Notes: a model not told the origin generated them from the sequence alone. A stretch of DNA of 9,001 nucleotides from Burkholderiales bacterium (GCA_005800405.1 SYFN01000230.1:1-9001), one strand, 5' to 3'. Positions 1 through 7,233 are shown, counted from the stretch's first letter. Numbers and translations: made by a program.

Positions 1-311
1 CTGAAGCTAAACTCGCGCGTGAGGCAGAACTTTGCTACGCCAGCGTATCGATGGTGACGGATTATGACTGCTGGCACCCGGATCATAATCATGTGACCGT
101 CGAGCAGATCGTGGGGGTACTGATTGCGAATGTCAACAAAGGTCGCGAACTGGTTCAAAAAGTCGTGCCGCATCTCAAAAAAGATACCCATGCTGCCACG
201 TGCAGTTGCCGTAGTGCGCTCCAACATGCACTGATTACTGCGCCCGAAGCCCGCGACCCTGCGATGCTCGAAAAACTCTCTGCAGTCGCCGGTCGACTGT
301 TGACATCGTGA
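1..311 (+). CDS. mtnP: S-methyl-5'-thioadenosine phosphorylase, C-terminal part (5' end outside window)
   Basis: Only the last 102 residues are visible; the frame is open from the window edge (first full codon at 3) to TGA at 309-311. MTA phosphorylase cleaves MTA with phosphate to adenine and 5-methylthioribose-1-phosphate in the cytoplasm. The fragment begins EAKLAREAELCYASVSMVTD and continues into the YDCWHPDHNHVTVE stretch. The TDYDCW motif carries the aspartates that bind the purine base in this family and separates it from ordinary purine nucleoside phosphorylases. A CxC motif (CSC) lies near the C-terminus; some MTA phosphorylases have a C-terminal CxC, but its role here is unknown. 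The stop codon overlaps the GTG start of the aldolase gene (GTGA), so the two are probably translationally coupled. Inference: the enzyme may also accept 5'-deoxyadenosine, as several relatives do. Confidence 0.93.
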   Translation, partial: EAKLAREAELCYASVSMVTDYDCWHPDHNHVTVEQIVGVLIANVNKGRELVQKVVPHLKKDTHAATCSCRSALQHALITAPEARDPAMLEKLSAVAGRLLTS

Positions 312-976
312 GTCACGCTCAAATGAATAACAGTGCCAGTTTGCGAAGGCAAATCCTGTCAGCCTGCCGACGACTTGAAGTCAGTGGCCTCAATCGCGGC
401 ACGACAGGTAATATCAGCTGCCGAGAAGAAGATCATTTTCTGGTGACACCCTCGGGTGTTCCGGTTGATGCGATGACTGAAACTGGTATTGTTGCGATGC
501 GATTTGATGGCAGCGTGATCGGTCATGGCAAGCCGTCCAGTGAATGGCATTTTCATCGCGACATACTGCAGCTGCGCTCTGATATCCACGCAATCGTCCA
601 CACGCACTCGCCTTATGCGACAGCGCTGGCCTGCCTGCGCGAGGATTTACCACCGTTTCACTACATGATCGCCATTGCTGGCGGTGACTCGGTGCGCTGC
701 GCGCCCTACACGCTGTTTGGCACAGATATCTTGTCGGCCTATGCGGTAGAAGCTCTCACTGATCGCAAGGCCTGTCTGCTGGCTAATCATGGTCTGATTG
801 CGCTTGGCAGAGATCTGGATGAAGCCATGAGCGTAGCCACCGAAGTGGAATCACTATGCCAGCAATATCTGATCGCACGCCAAAGCGGCAAGCCGGTACT
901 GCTGTCGGCACAAGAAATGCAGCAAGTCATTGATCGCTTTAAAACCTATGGCAGACAGGCTGCCTCAGCTGAGTAA
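308..976 (+). CDS. Class II (FucA-like) aldolase, probable 5-methylthioribulose/5-deoxyribulose-1-phosphate aldolase
   Basis: This 222-residue protein belongs to the class II aldolase/adducin family and resembles L-fuculose-1-phosphate aldolase along its whole length. Visible features are the phosphate-binding GTTGNIS (31-37), PSSEW with the likely catalytic Glu79, zinc ligands in HTH (His98, His100), His161 in NHGL, and the FucA-like ending RFKTYG (210-215). The family includes fuculose and rhamnulose phosphate aldolases, ribulose-phosphate epimerases and the MtnB dehydratase. Lying between mtnP and apt-mtnA, it most likely cleaves the ketose-1-phosphate made by MtnA to DHAP plus (methylthio)acetaldehyde or acetaldehyde, the role of Ald2 in the DHAP shunt. 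MtnB is the alternative; I disfavour it because the resemblance is to FucA and no mtnC or mtnD is nearby. GTG at 308 overlaps the mtnP stop; ATG at 323 is a possible later start. Neither has a strong ribosome-binding site. Confidence 0.85.
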   Translation: MSHAQMNNSASLRRQILSACRRLEVSGLNRGTTGNISCREEDHFLVTPSGVPVDAMTETGIVAMRFDGSVIGHGKPSSEWHFHRDILQLRSDIHAIVHTHSPYATALACLREDLPPFHYMIAIAGGDSVRCAPYTLFGTDILSAYAVEALTDRKACLLANHGLIALGRDLDEAMSVATEVESLCQQYLIARQSGKPVLLSAQEMQQVIDRFKTYGRQAASAE

Positions 977-979
977 ATT

Positions 980-1507
980 ATGGACTTCACCCAATTCATA
1001 CGCACTATTCCCGACTATCCCAAGCCAGGCATTCAGTTTCGTGACATCACGACCCTGCTGAAAGATCCTGCCGGTTTCAAAGCCTGCATCGACAGCCTGA
1101 TCGAACGTTATCGTGGTCAGCCTATCGATAAAATCGTGGGCATCGAATCACGTGGCTTCATGTTTGCAGCACCGCTCGCCTACGCATTGGGCATAGGATT
1201 CGTTCCAGTGCGCAAACCAGGCAAGCTGCCGGGCAAAACGACCGGCCATGACTATGCGCTGGAATATGGTACCGATCGTATTGAAATTCATGACGACGCG
1301 ATCGCGTCATGCGAGCGGGTGCTGATCATTGATGATTTGCTGGCCACGGGTGGCACTGCCGAGGCTGCCGTCACGTTGGTACAGAAAATGGGGGGCACAG
1401 TCATCGAGTGCGCCTTTCTGGTTGATCTGCCCGATATTGGTGGCCGACAGCGACTTGAAAAAATGGGGCTCTCCGTGTTTGCCTTGTGCGAATTCGAAGG
1501 GGATTAG
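980..1507 (+). CDS. apt: Adenine phosphoribosyltransferase
   Basis: Apt converts adenine and PRPP to AMP and pyrophosphate in the cytoplasm. The protein has 175 residues, normal for bacterial Apt. It starts with the typical IRTIPDYPKPGIQFRDITTL segment (7-26), followed by IVGIESRGF (52-60), the RKPGKLPG loop (78-85) and the PRPP-binding signature VLIIDDLLATGGTA (114-127). It ends with the usual LCEFEG. The ATG lies 3 bp after the aldolase stop codon, and the next gene starts 1 bp after this one ends, so it is an integral operon member. In this setting it recaptures the adenine that MTA phosphorylase releases. The ribosome-binding site is weak, which suggests coupling to the upstream gene. Confidence 0.95.
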   Translation: MDFTQFIRTIPDYPKPGIQFRDITTLLKDPAGFKACIDSLIERYRGQPIDKIVGIESRGFMFAAPLAYALGIGFVPVRKPGKLPGKTTGHDYALEYGTDRIEIHDDAIASCERVLIIDDLLATGGTAEAAVTLVQKMGGTVIECAFLVDLPDIGGRQRLEKMGLSVFALCEFEGD

Positions 1508-1508
1508 C

Positions 1509-2564
1509 ATGACGCAAGCCGTGGCTACCCTGCACTGGATGACGGAATCAGGCAAGCAGTGGTTGGAGATGATTGACCAGACCCGGCTGCCCGCAGCATT
1601 TGACTATCTGCCCTTTGACAGCGCTCAGGGAGTAGCCGAGGGCATTCGAACCATGGTGGTGCGGGGTGCGCCCGCCATCGGCGTAGCCGCAGCCTATGGT
1701 GTGGCACTGGAAGCCTTGCGACTGCATGATTTGCCGCGTACAGAATTTGATCAGCGTTTGCAACAGGGGTTTGATGTACTGGCCGCGAGCCGCCCTACCG
1801 CAGTCAACCTGTTCTGGGCGCTCAACCGCATGCGTGCGTGCTGGCAGCAGCATGGCAGCGCCGATACCGTAAGCTTGTCCGACAGGTTACTCAAGGAAGC
1901 CAAAGCGATTCATCGCGAAGATGTGGATAGCAATCTGGCCATGGGTACCGCTGGTGCAGCGCTCTTGTCAGATGGTGCGCGTGTCCTCACGCATTGCAAT
2001 GCGGGCGCACTCGCCACTGCCGGTCACGGTACCGCACTGGGCGTGATTCGCTCTGCTGTCGCCTCGGGTAAGCGTATCTCCGTGATCGCCGATGAAACGC
2101 GCCCATTTCTGCAGGGTGCACGTCTGACTGCCTGGGAAATGGTGCAGGAAAAAATTCCCGTCACGCTCATCACCGACAACATGGCCGGTCACATGATGGC
2201 TCGCGGTGAGGTCGATGCAGTCATCGTTGGTGCGGATCGTGTAGCGGCCAATGGCGATGTCGCCAACAAGATCGGTACCTATATGGTGGCAGTACTCGCG
2301 CACAGGCACGGCATTCCGTTTTATGTCGCTTGTCCCTTGTCAACCATCGACATGACAATCGCTCGCGGTGAAGATATACCGATCGAGGAGCGCTCGCCTC
2401 TGGAGGTGACGGGTTATCGTGATTGTCAATGGGCAGCGGCTGGCGTAATGGTCAGAAATCCTTCGTTTGACGTAACCCCCGCCGAACTGGTAACTGCACT
2501 CATCACCGAGAAGGGCGTGGTGCATCACCCGAGCATTGACAAACTCAGACCGCTTTTTTCCTGA
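1509..2564 (+). CDS. mtnA: S-methyl-5-thioribose-1-phosphate isomerase
   Basis: MtnA isomerises 5-methylthioribose-1-phosphate (aldose) to 5-methylthioribulose-1-phosphate (ketose) and belongs to the eIF2B-alpha-like family. The 351-residue protein has the usual length. Visible motifs are IRTMVVRGAPAIGVAAAYG (46-64), THCNAGALATAGHGTALG (161-178) with the catalytic cysteine at 163, IVGADRVAANGDVANKIGTY (239-258) with the catalytic aspartate at 243, and PIEERSPLEV (291-300) near the C-terminus. The frame stays open 180 bp further upstream into apt. ATG 1509 is chosen because it lies 1 bp after the apt stop, has AAGGGG at 1497-1502 with 6 nt spacing, and gives the family's length. It supplies the ketose phosphate for the aldolase encoded two genes upstream. 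Confidence 0.95.
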   Translation: MTQAVATLHWMTESGKQWLEMIDQTRLPAAFDYLPFDSAQGVAEGIRTMVVRGAPAIGVAAAYGVALEALRLHDLPRTEFDQRLQQGFDVLAASRPTAVNLFWALNRMRACWQQHGSADTVSLSDRLLKEAKAIHREDVDSNLAMGTAGAALLSDGARVLTHCNAGALATAGHGTALGVIRSAVASGKRISVIADETRPFLQGARLTAWEMVQEKIPVTLITDNMAGHMMARGEVDAVIVGADRVAANGDVANKIGTYMVAVLAHRHGIPFYVACPLSTIDMTIARGEDIPIEERSPLEVTGYRDCQWAAAGVMVRNPSFDVTPAELVTALITEKGVVHHPSIDKLRPLFS

Positions 2565-2668
2565 TTGAGGGTGAGGCCTCTGCTCACTCAGGTCTTGCCG
2601 GCTTCCTCAAAAAATGGCTGCAGCATCAGTTCAGGGATCGCCTCGGGCGGCACCGGCTTGGAAAGCAG

Positions 2669-3532
2669 TTATCCCTGAACCTCATCGCAGCCCATGGCCT
2701 GCAGCTTTCCCAGCTGCGCGGTGGTTTCCAAGCCCTCGGCCACGATTGTAATATCGAGGCTGCGCCCGATTGATACGATGGTTTCGCACAGGACTTCACT
2801 CTGATAATCCTTGCCCAGTTTGCGGACAAAGGATTGGTCGATTTTGATGACATCGATGTTCAAACTCTGCAACTGGGACAGCGATGAATAGCCTATTCCA
2901 AAATCATCAATCTGCAGTTGAACACCCAGCTCACGAAGCTTGTGCAATTCCTTGATCGCTATTCCTCCTTCATCCAGCATGCTGGATTCTGTGAGCTCGA
3001 TGGCGATCAATGACGAGTGCAGGCCATACTGTTGCAGGCAGGTGCTGAGCACCCGCCGTAGACTATCATCGCGCAGCTGAAGTGCCCATATATTCAGCGA
3101 CACGCGCTTCATGTTGACGCCCTCAGATATCCAGGCGGCCATCTGTGCACATACCTTCCGAATGACCAATTCGCCCAAGGGAATCACCAACCGGGTTTGC
3201 TCTGCGACCGCAATGAATTCGACCGGCGAGAGTAGCCCGCGCTCGGGATGCTGCCAGCGTATCAGCGACTCCATGCTGGAAAACCGACCGGTGCGCGCAT
3301 CGGCACGCGGCTGATAGAGCATCATGAATTCGTCATTCTGAATCGCCCGTTGGAGCTCACGCTCGAGCAGAGCCCGGTCTCTGATTTTTTGGGCAAATTT
3401 TTCATCGTAATGTCGGTACTGCGACTTTCCCTGTGACTTGGCTTCATACATCGCGATATCGGCCGCCCGCATCAGCACTTGTACATCCTGCTCATCGGCG
3501 GGATGAACACTGATACCGATGGATGCTCTCAA
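2669..3532 (-). CDS. Downstream fragment: end of GGDEF plus EAL phosphodiesterase domain
   Basis: This frame follows the internal TAG directly and could begin only at the adjacent TTG (3530-3532) or a later internal start. Its 287 residues comprise the last part of GGDEF (ASIGIS, MYEAKSQGKSQYR) and an EAL domain with the expected catalytic residues: Glu88 in the ESL variant of EAL, Asn147, Glu179 in IELTES, Asp209-Asp210 in DDFG, Lys230 and Glu266 in VAEGLET. EAL domains hydrolyse c-di-GMP to pGpG. The frame ends at TAA 2669-2671, just before the final LLSKPVP segment, so the last strand and helix of the barrel would be missing. No convincing ribosome-binding site precedes the TTG, so independent translation is doubtful. 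Confidence 0.4.
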   Translation of the reverse strand: MRASIGISVHPADEQDVQVLMRAADIAMYEAKSQGKSQYRHYDEKFAQKIRDRALLERELQRAIQNDEFMMLYQPRADARTGRFSSMESLIRWQHPERGLLSPVEFIAVAEQTRLVIPLGELVIRKVCAQMAAWISEGVNMKRVSLNIWALQLRDDSLRRVLSTCLQQYGLHSSLIAIELTESSMLDEGGIAIKELHKLRELGVQLQIDDFGIGYSSLSQLQSLNIDVIKIDQSFVRKLGKDYQSEVLCETIVSIGRSLDITIVAEGLETTAQLGKLQAMGCDEVQG

Positions 3533-5257
3533 CTAAAACTTTTCCCAAGTAGTTCCAACCGCTGAGTAGGCGATGGCTGACATCAATGCCTGCGCTTCTG
3601 CACTGCCATCGCCATCGATCAGGTCCTCAAGAACCACGATGAATTCATCACCACCAATACGCGCCAGATGGTTTTTCTCAGGGATTACATCGCGCATGGC
3701 TTTGGCAACTGAGGACAGCAGCAAGTCACCGGTCTTATGGCCCAAAGCGTCATTGATATTATTGAAATCGTCCAGATCAATCGCGATCAATGCAAGCCGC
3801 TGGCCAGCCTCGTGCGCATGTTGCAGCATGAGCGGCAGCATGTCATTGAGCCAATGCCGATTGGGCAGTCCGGTGAGCGTGTCCGTCTTGGCCATTCTGG
3901 CCAGCTCGATAGCCTGTTGCCGGGCTTCGGATATGTCTCGTATCGTAATCGCAATATCTTTGCCAGAGAGGAGGCCACGCCGATGAAACCATCCAGTAGC
4001 ATGGCGTTTTCCTTTCGGCACATAAAACTCATCCTCCACAAATTTCTCTACCTTTACGCGCAAGAAAAAATCATGGAGCGCATCTAACTCTGTACCTTCA
4101 AAGAGCTTGGCCGCACATTCACCGATCAATTCATTACGAAAATAGTCGGACATTTCTGCAGCACGCTCATTACAGTCTTCAATACACAGCTTGTCTATGT
4201 CACCGTTGTCATGATAAATCGGACTGATCATGTAAAAAGCTTCACGAGCTCCGGCAACCGCGAGACGAAAGGTCGACTGCACCTGCGCCTCATGTCGTCT
4301 GCGAGCGGTATGTCGAATCTGGTTTAAGGGGCCTGCTCCAGCAAAAATCACCAGCAGCAAACAGACCAGTCCGGTAATGCCAATGTAAGTGCGCTGAGTA
4401 GGCTCATAGGACCTGAAGCCGTTATCCTTACTGATCCCAGCCACGCTGATCAAAGGATAACCCTCAATTTTTTGCCAACCTACCAGTCGGGCCTGACCAT
4501 CAACAAAGATTTTTTGCGGTTCGTCACAAACGCCTTGGTCGCTAGAAAATGTCGGTATCCCGGCATAGAAAGCATGGGCCAAATCAGATCCACCGGTAGA
4601 GACAAGCACGGGACCATCCACAAAGTGTACCGATATGAAGTCACCAGGGTGAAAAAAAGACTTATCACGGAAGCTAGTCAGATAATCAAGCGTGACCGCA
4701 ATCAGCACGGCGCCATCAAAACGACCATCAGGTTTTTCCAGACGCCGACTGAAGCGAATAATTTTCTTGCCCTCAAGTCCACCTTGACCGAGTGCGGGTG
4801 GCATGATCTGAAGCTGCTGCCTGGATTGTTCACGGTTTACCTTGAAAAAAGCGAGATCGCCCATGAACGTACCAAGTACCAGATTGCACGTGCTGGTGAC
4901 CGTATAGCCATTGCCATCAACGACGGTGGGATAAGTCTCATTGTAATACACGCCATGATTAAACTGATCCTCGAGACCCAAGGTCCCCGGCCTGCGCTCC
5001 CACTGATACTTGATGGACATCGCTAGCTGATCGATTTGCTCCACACTGCGTAGCACTTGCTGCGCGTAGGCCTTAGCATGAGCAGCAGCCTCTTTTTCCG
5101 CCTCCAGAATTAGCTGCGCACGATCAACCTCAATCTTCACCCAAACGGTAATGCAAACTGCTGCGGCCAGAAGCGCGCACCCAACACACCACGCCAGCGC
5201 GATACGCCACTGGGCGCGCCGGATATCGGACTTGGATAAGATCAGTGAAGCTTGCAT
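3533..5257 (-). CDS. Translatable N-terminal fragment: membrane sensor-PAS-truncated GGDEF
   Basis: This is what ribosomes would make from the broken gene if TAG at 3533-3535 terminates: 574 residues with both membrane segments, the periplasmic sensor region, the PAS-like region and about 115 residues of GGDEF. The GGDEF motif and the metal-binding IDLDDFNNIND stretch (493-503) are retained. The conserved ASIGIS strand and the AKxxGK-type end of the domain are lost, so diguanylate cyclase activity is unlikely. The periplasmic part (YYNETYP near 104-110, then an extended segment) resembles dCache-like sensors; the ligand cannot be read from the sequence. ATG 5257 precedes a positively charged stretch and the first membrane helix, as expected, but its ribosome-binding site is weak. 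Confidence 0.55.
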   Translation of the reverse strand: MQASLILSKSDIRRAQWRIALAWCVGCALLAAAVCITVWVKIEVDRAQLILEAEKEAAAHAKAYAQQVLRSVEQIDQLAMSIKYQWERRPGTLGLEDQFNHGVYYNETYPTVVDGNGYTVTSTCNLVLGTFMGDLAFFKVNREQSRQQLQIMPPALGQGGLEGKKIIRFSRRLEKPDGRFDGAVLIAVTLDYLTSFRDKSFFHPGDFISVHFVDGPVLVSTGGSDLAHAFYAGIPTFSSDQGVCDEPQKIFVDGQARLVGWQKIEGYPLISVAGISKDNGFRSYEPTQRTYIGITGLVCLLLVIFAGAGPLNQIRHTARRRHEAQVQSTFRLAVAGAREAFYMISPIYHDNGDIDKLCIEDCNERAAEMSDYFRNELIGECAAKLFEGTELDALHDFFLRVKVEKFVEDEFYVPKGKRHATGWFHRRGLLSGKDIAITIRDISEARQQAIELARMAKTDTLTGLPNRHWLNDMLPLMLQHAHEAGQRLALIAIDLDDFNNINDALGHKTGDLLLSSVAKAMRDVIPEKNHLARIGGDEFIVVLEDLIDGDGSAEAQALMSAIAYSAVGTTWEKF

Positions 5258-5326
5258 CGGACACCAGAGACGGGTTACGCCTTGCGCGTTAATCGGTGAG
5301 ATGAACCATCTGTCTCACATATTTCG

Positions 5327-5354
5327 ATTATGCAAGACGTTTGACGAAAATCAA
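5327..5354 (-). promoter_or_regulatory. Candidate sigma-70 promoter for the GGDEF-EAL gene
   Basis: Read on the minus strand, TTGATT (5349-5354) is followed after 16 bp by CATAAT (5327-5332), a fair -35 and a 5-of-6 -10 match. The leader to ATG 5257 would be about 65 nt. The surrounding 5258-5426 gap is otherwise AT-rich with no other feature I can support. Confidence 0.35.
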
Positions 5355-5426
5355 AATTCCCTTGGAGAAATTTTTAAAGACTTTTCCCCCGCTCTTCTCA
5401 CTCACTCGATGCAGGTATATTGTTGC

Positions 5427-5909
5427 CTAAGGGGAAGATTTTCTATCTCGACGGCTGGCTTCCTGCGTCTCGCGAAAGACAGGTAGGCACACATAAGCGA
5501 GAGTCCCGCGATCATCAAGCTTGCTGAATTCCAGCTCCACATAAATCTTTTCACTACCACCACCCCAGGCATAGGCCTCTGACGAGCGCTGCACGGGTCT
5601 GGATTCGCCCCACTGCTGTTTTGCACAGGCCAGCAGCGCGGCAAAATCTTTCTCGCCGCCGAATTCCATTTGCACAAAATAAAACCGGTCTTCGGCAAAG
5701 CACAGGCGAAGGTTCGTGATGGTAGTGTCGCCCAGCTGCGCCACCCGCTCGCCGCGACGATAGCACTTGTACAGGGGCGTCTCTGCCAGCTTTTTTGCAC
5801 CCAGCATCGCGGCAATCGAATCTGTCCAGCGCAAACCATCAAAGCCGGCGGGCAAGTCTCCGCCGAGCGCCGGGATTGGCGTCATCAATAGAAAAAGTAT
5901 TGTCTTCAT
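5427..5909 (-). CDS. Small secreted protein of unknown function with four cysteines
   Basis: I do not recognise a named family. The 160-residue product starts MKTILFLLMTPIPALG, a short signal peptide with probable cleavage after Ala-Leu-Gly (residue 16), so the mature protein should be periplasmic or secreted. The mature part has a GFDGLRW start, an LRLCFAEDRFYFVQMEF strand-like segment (67-83) and a QQWGES turn. This layout resembles small proteobacterial periplasmic proteins with a 'GLxWG' start, but that is pattern memory only. Cysteines at 49, 70, 95 and 141 could form two disulfides; none is in the signal peptide. The C-terminus is basic (SRRDRKSSP). It lies downstream of the substrate-binding lipoprotein gene but beyond that gene's terminator, so it probably has its own promoter. 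No strong ribosome-binding site is visible before ATG 5909. Confidence 0.65.
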   Translation of the reverse strand: MKTILFLLMTPIPALGGDLPAGFDGLRWTDSIAAMLGAKKLAETPLYKCYRRGERVAQLGDTTITNLRLCFAEDRFYFVQMEFGGEKDFAALLACAKQQWGESRPVQRSSEAYAWGGGSEKIYVELEFSKLDDRGTLAYVCLPVFRETQEASRRDRKSSP

Positions 5910-5943
5910 AGGTGTATCTCAAGGAGTGCGAGTCACAACAGAT

Positions 5944-5973
5944 AAAAAAAATGGCGCAGAGAACCGCGCCATT
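5944..5973 (-). terminator. Intrinsic terminator of the substrate-binding lipoprotein gene
   Basis: A perfect 8-bp inverted repeat, AATGGCGC (5950-5957) and GCGCCATT (5966-5973), has an 8-nt loop. On the minus strand the stem is followed by a run of T (the A run at 5944-5950). It begins 18 bp beyond the stop codon at 5992, as expected for Rho-independent termination of that gene. Confidence 0.85.
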
Positions 5974-5991
5974 GATTGAATCAGCCCGTGC

Positions 5992-7227
5992 TTATTTCCA
6001 CAGGGCGCACTTGGTCTCGGCCTTGGTCATGAATGCTTTTTCACCTGGAATGACCTGAACAGGCTTGTAATAGTCCCAAGCATATTTGGATTCAGCGGGT
6101 GACTTGACCTGCATGAGTGTCATGTCATGCACCATGCGGCCATCCGGACGGACCACACCATTCTTGGTAAAGAAATCATTAATAGGCGTTGATTTCAATT
6201 TCTCCATCACTTTGGCGCCATCTTCGTTACCGAGTGCCTTGACCGCATTCAGGTAGAACGTGGCTGCCGAGTAATCGGCTGCATGCAGCATAGAGGGTGC
6301 CTTTTTGTTTTTATCCATGAACTTCTTCGACCAGGCACGTGTTTCTTCGTTGGTATCCCAGTACCAGCCGTCGGTCAGATACATGCCCTGCGTGAGGTCT
6401 AGTCCCAGCGCGTGCACGTCGTTGACGAACATCAGCAGACCTGCAAGCTTCATTTTTTTGTTGATGCCGAATTCTGCAGCAGCTTTGATCGAATTGACCG
6501 TATCGCCCCCAGCGTTTGCGAGGCCTAGCACCTGTGCCTTGGATTTTTCCGCTTGCAGCAAGAATGACGAGAAATCGGATGCCGCCAGTGGATGGCGTAC
6601 CGACCCTAGCACTCGACCACCACTTTTGGTCACGACGTCCGATGCATCATTTTCCAGTGACATGCCGAATACATAATCCGCCGTCAGGAAGAACCAATCC
6701 TTCTGACCTTGCTGAACCAGAGCGCCTGAGGTGCCGCGAGCCACGGCAGCGGTGTCGTAGGCATAGTGAATGGTAAACGGCGTGCATTCCTCGTTGGTCA
6801 GGCGCGATGTACCGGCACCGATGGCAATGAAAGGCTTTTGCTTTTCTGCAGCCACCTTGGCCATGGCCAGACTGGTTGCGGAGTTCGTACCGCCAATCAG
6901 CAGATCCACACCTTGCTGATCAAACCACTCGCGCGCTTTACTGGCAGCGATGTCTGCTTTGTTCTGATGGTCTGCTGAGACGAATTCAATTTTCTTGCCA
7001 TTGACCTTGTCACCAAAATCCGTAATTGCCATCTTAATAGCTTCTGCGCCGGCTGGTCCGTCAACATCAGCGTAAACACCGGACATGTCGGTGATGAAAC
7101 CAATCTTGACGGTATCACCATCATTGCTGGCGCTGGTGTTGTCAGCCTTCTGGCACGAGGTCAACACAAACACCGAAGCCAGTGTTGATGCGGCGACCAG
7201 TACGCGGGTAGGATTCCTGAGTTTCAA
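5992..7227 (-). CDS. ABC transporter substrate-binding lipoprotein, branched-chain amino acid (LivK/Peripla_BP_6) type
   Basis: The product is a periplasmic binding protein of the type I fold that captures small solutes for a Liv-type ABC importer. From TTG 7227 it has 411 residues, usual for this family. It begins with a lipoprotein signal peptide, with a hydrophobic VLVAASTLASVFVL stretch and lipobox LTSC (Cys25), followed by a Ser/Asn/Asp-rich linker. The mature part starts VKIGFITDMSGVYADVDGPA, the usual ligand-pocket region, and later has IGGTNSATSLAMA and HAADYSAATFYLNAVKAL. The TTG start is preferred because AAGGAG (7234-7239) stands 6 nt before it, whereas ATG 7231-7233 directly abuts that site; the frame also extends to ATG 7281. 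No permease or ATPase genes flank it, so it is an orphan component in this window. The ligand cannot be inferred; amides, urea or aromatic acids are as possible as amino acids. Confidence 0.88.
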   Translation of the reverse strand: MKLRNPTRVLVAASTLASVFVLTSCQKADNTSASNDGDTVKIGFITDMSGVYADVDGPAGAEAIKMAITDFGDKVNGKKIEFVSADHQNKADIAASKAREWFDQQGVDLLIGGTNSATSLAMAKVAAEKQKPFIAIGAGTSRLTNEECTPFTIHYAYDTAAVARGTSGALVQQGQKDWFFLTADYVFGMSLENDASDVVTKSGGRVLGSVRHPLAASDFSSFLLQAEKSKAQVLGLANAGGDTVNSIKAAAEFGINKKMKLAGLLMFVNDVHALGLDLTQGMYLTDGWYWDTNEETRAWSKKFMDKNKKAPSMLHAADYSAATFYLNAVKALGNEDGAKVMEKLKSTPINDFFTKNGVVRPDGRMVHDMTLMQVKSPAESKYAWDYYKPVQVIPGEKAFMTKAETKCALWK

Positions 7228-7233
7228 AATCAT

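Larger units (their letters stand above)
2588..5257 (-). pseudogene. Membrane-anchored PAS-GGDEF-EAL cyclic-di-GMP protein, interrupted by two in-frame stop codons
   Basis: One continuous minus-strand frame of 890 codons encodes a typical c-di-GMP turnover protein, with TAG at 3533-3535 and TAA at 2669-2671 inside it; its natural end is TGA at 2588-2590. Domains in order are a membrane segment (about 17-40), a periplasmic sensor region (about 41-288), a second membrane segment (about 291-311), a PAS-like region (about 325-445), GGDEF (about 455-610) and EAL (about 630-885). The GGDEF motif is exact (535-539), but the upstream inhibitory RxxD site is not recognisable. Residues after each stop continue the family consensus: LRASIGISVHP after the TAG, and LLSKPVPPEAIPEL after the TAA. 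Single substitutions such as CAG to TAG (Gln) and TAC/TAT to TAA (Tyr) would explain both. With no frameshift, decay looks recent; sequencing error or stop-codon readthrough are alternatives. It is convergent with mtnA, 23 bp away. Confidence 0.8.

Noticed and set aside
308..976. Calling the aldolase gene mtnB (methylthioribulose-1-phosphate dehydratase)
   Set aside because: The family is shared, but the conserved segments and the C-terminal RFKTYG follow fuculose-phosphate aldolase, and no mtnC or mtnD is adjacent. It is kept only as an alternative.
1329..1508. Upstream 60-codon extension of the mtnA reading frame inside apt
   Set aside because: It is out of frame within a strongly conserved apt gene and does not resemble MtnA. 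ATG 1509 has a proper ribosome-binding site and gives the family's normal length.
1611..1630. CCCTTTGACAGCGCTCAGGG, encoding PFDSAQG, which resembles a dispersed repeat seen in many proteobacterial genomes
   Set aside because: The MtnA protein has the normal length across this point with no inserted residues, and no second copy is evident in the window. It is treated as ordinary coding sequence.
2561..2590. Possible bidirectional terminator between mtnA and the convergent GGDEF-EAL gene (GTGAG/CTCAC stem)
   Set aside because: The stem is only 5 bp with a bulged extension and has no T run on either strand, so it does not qualify as an intrinsic terminator.
4472..5026. 184-codon plus-strand open frame
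   Set aside because: It lies wholly antisense to the sensor region of the GGDEF-EAL gene, has no recognisable domain and lacks a ribosome-binding site. It is a shadow frame.
2588..5257. Alternative genetic code or systematic stop reassignment as the reason for the in-frame stops
   Set aside because: TAG, TAA and TGA all serve as normal terminators of neighbouring intact genes (apt, the aldolase gene and mtnA respectively).
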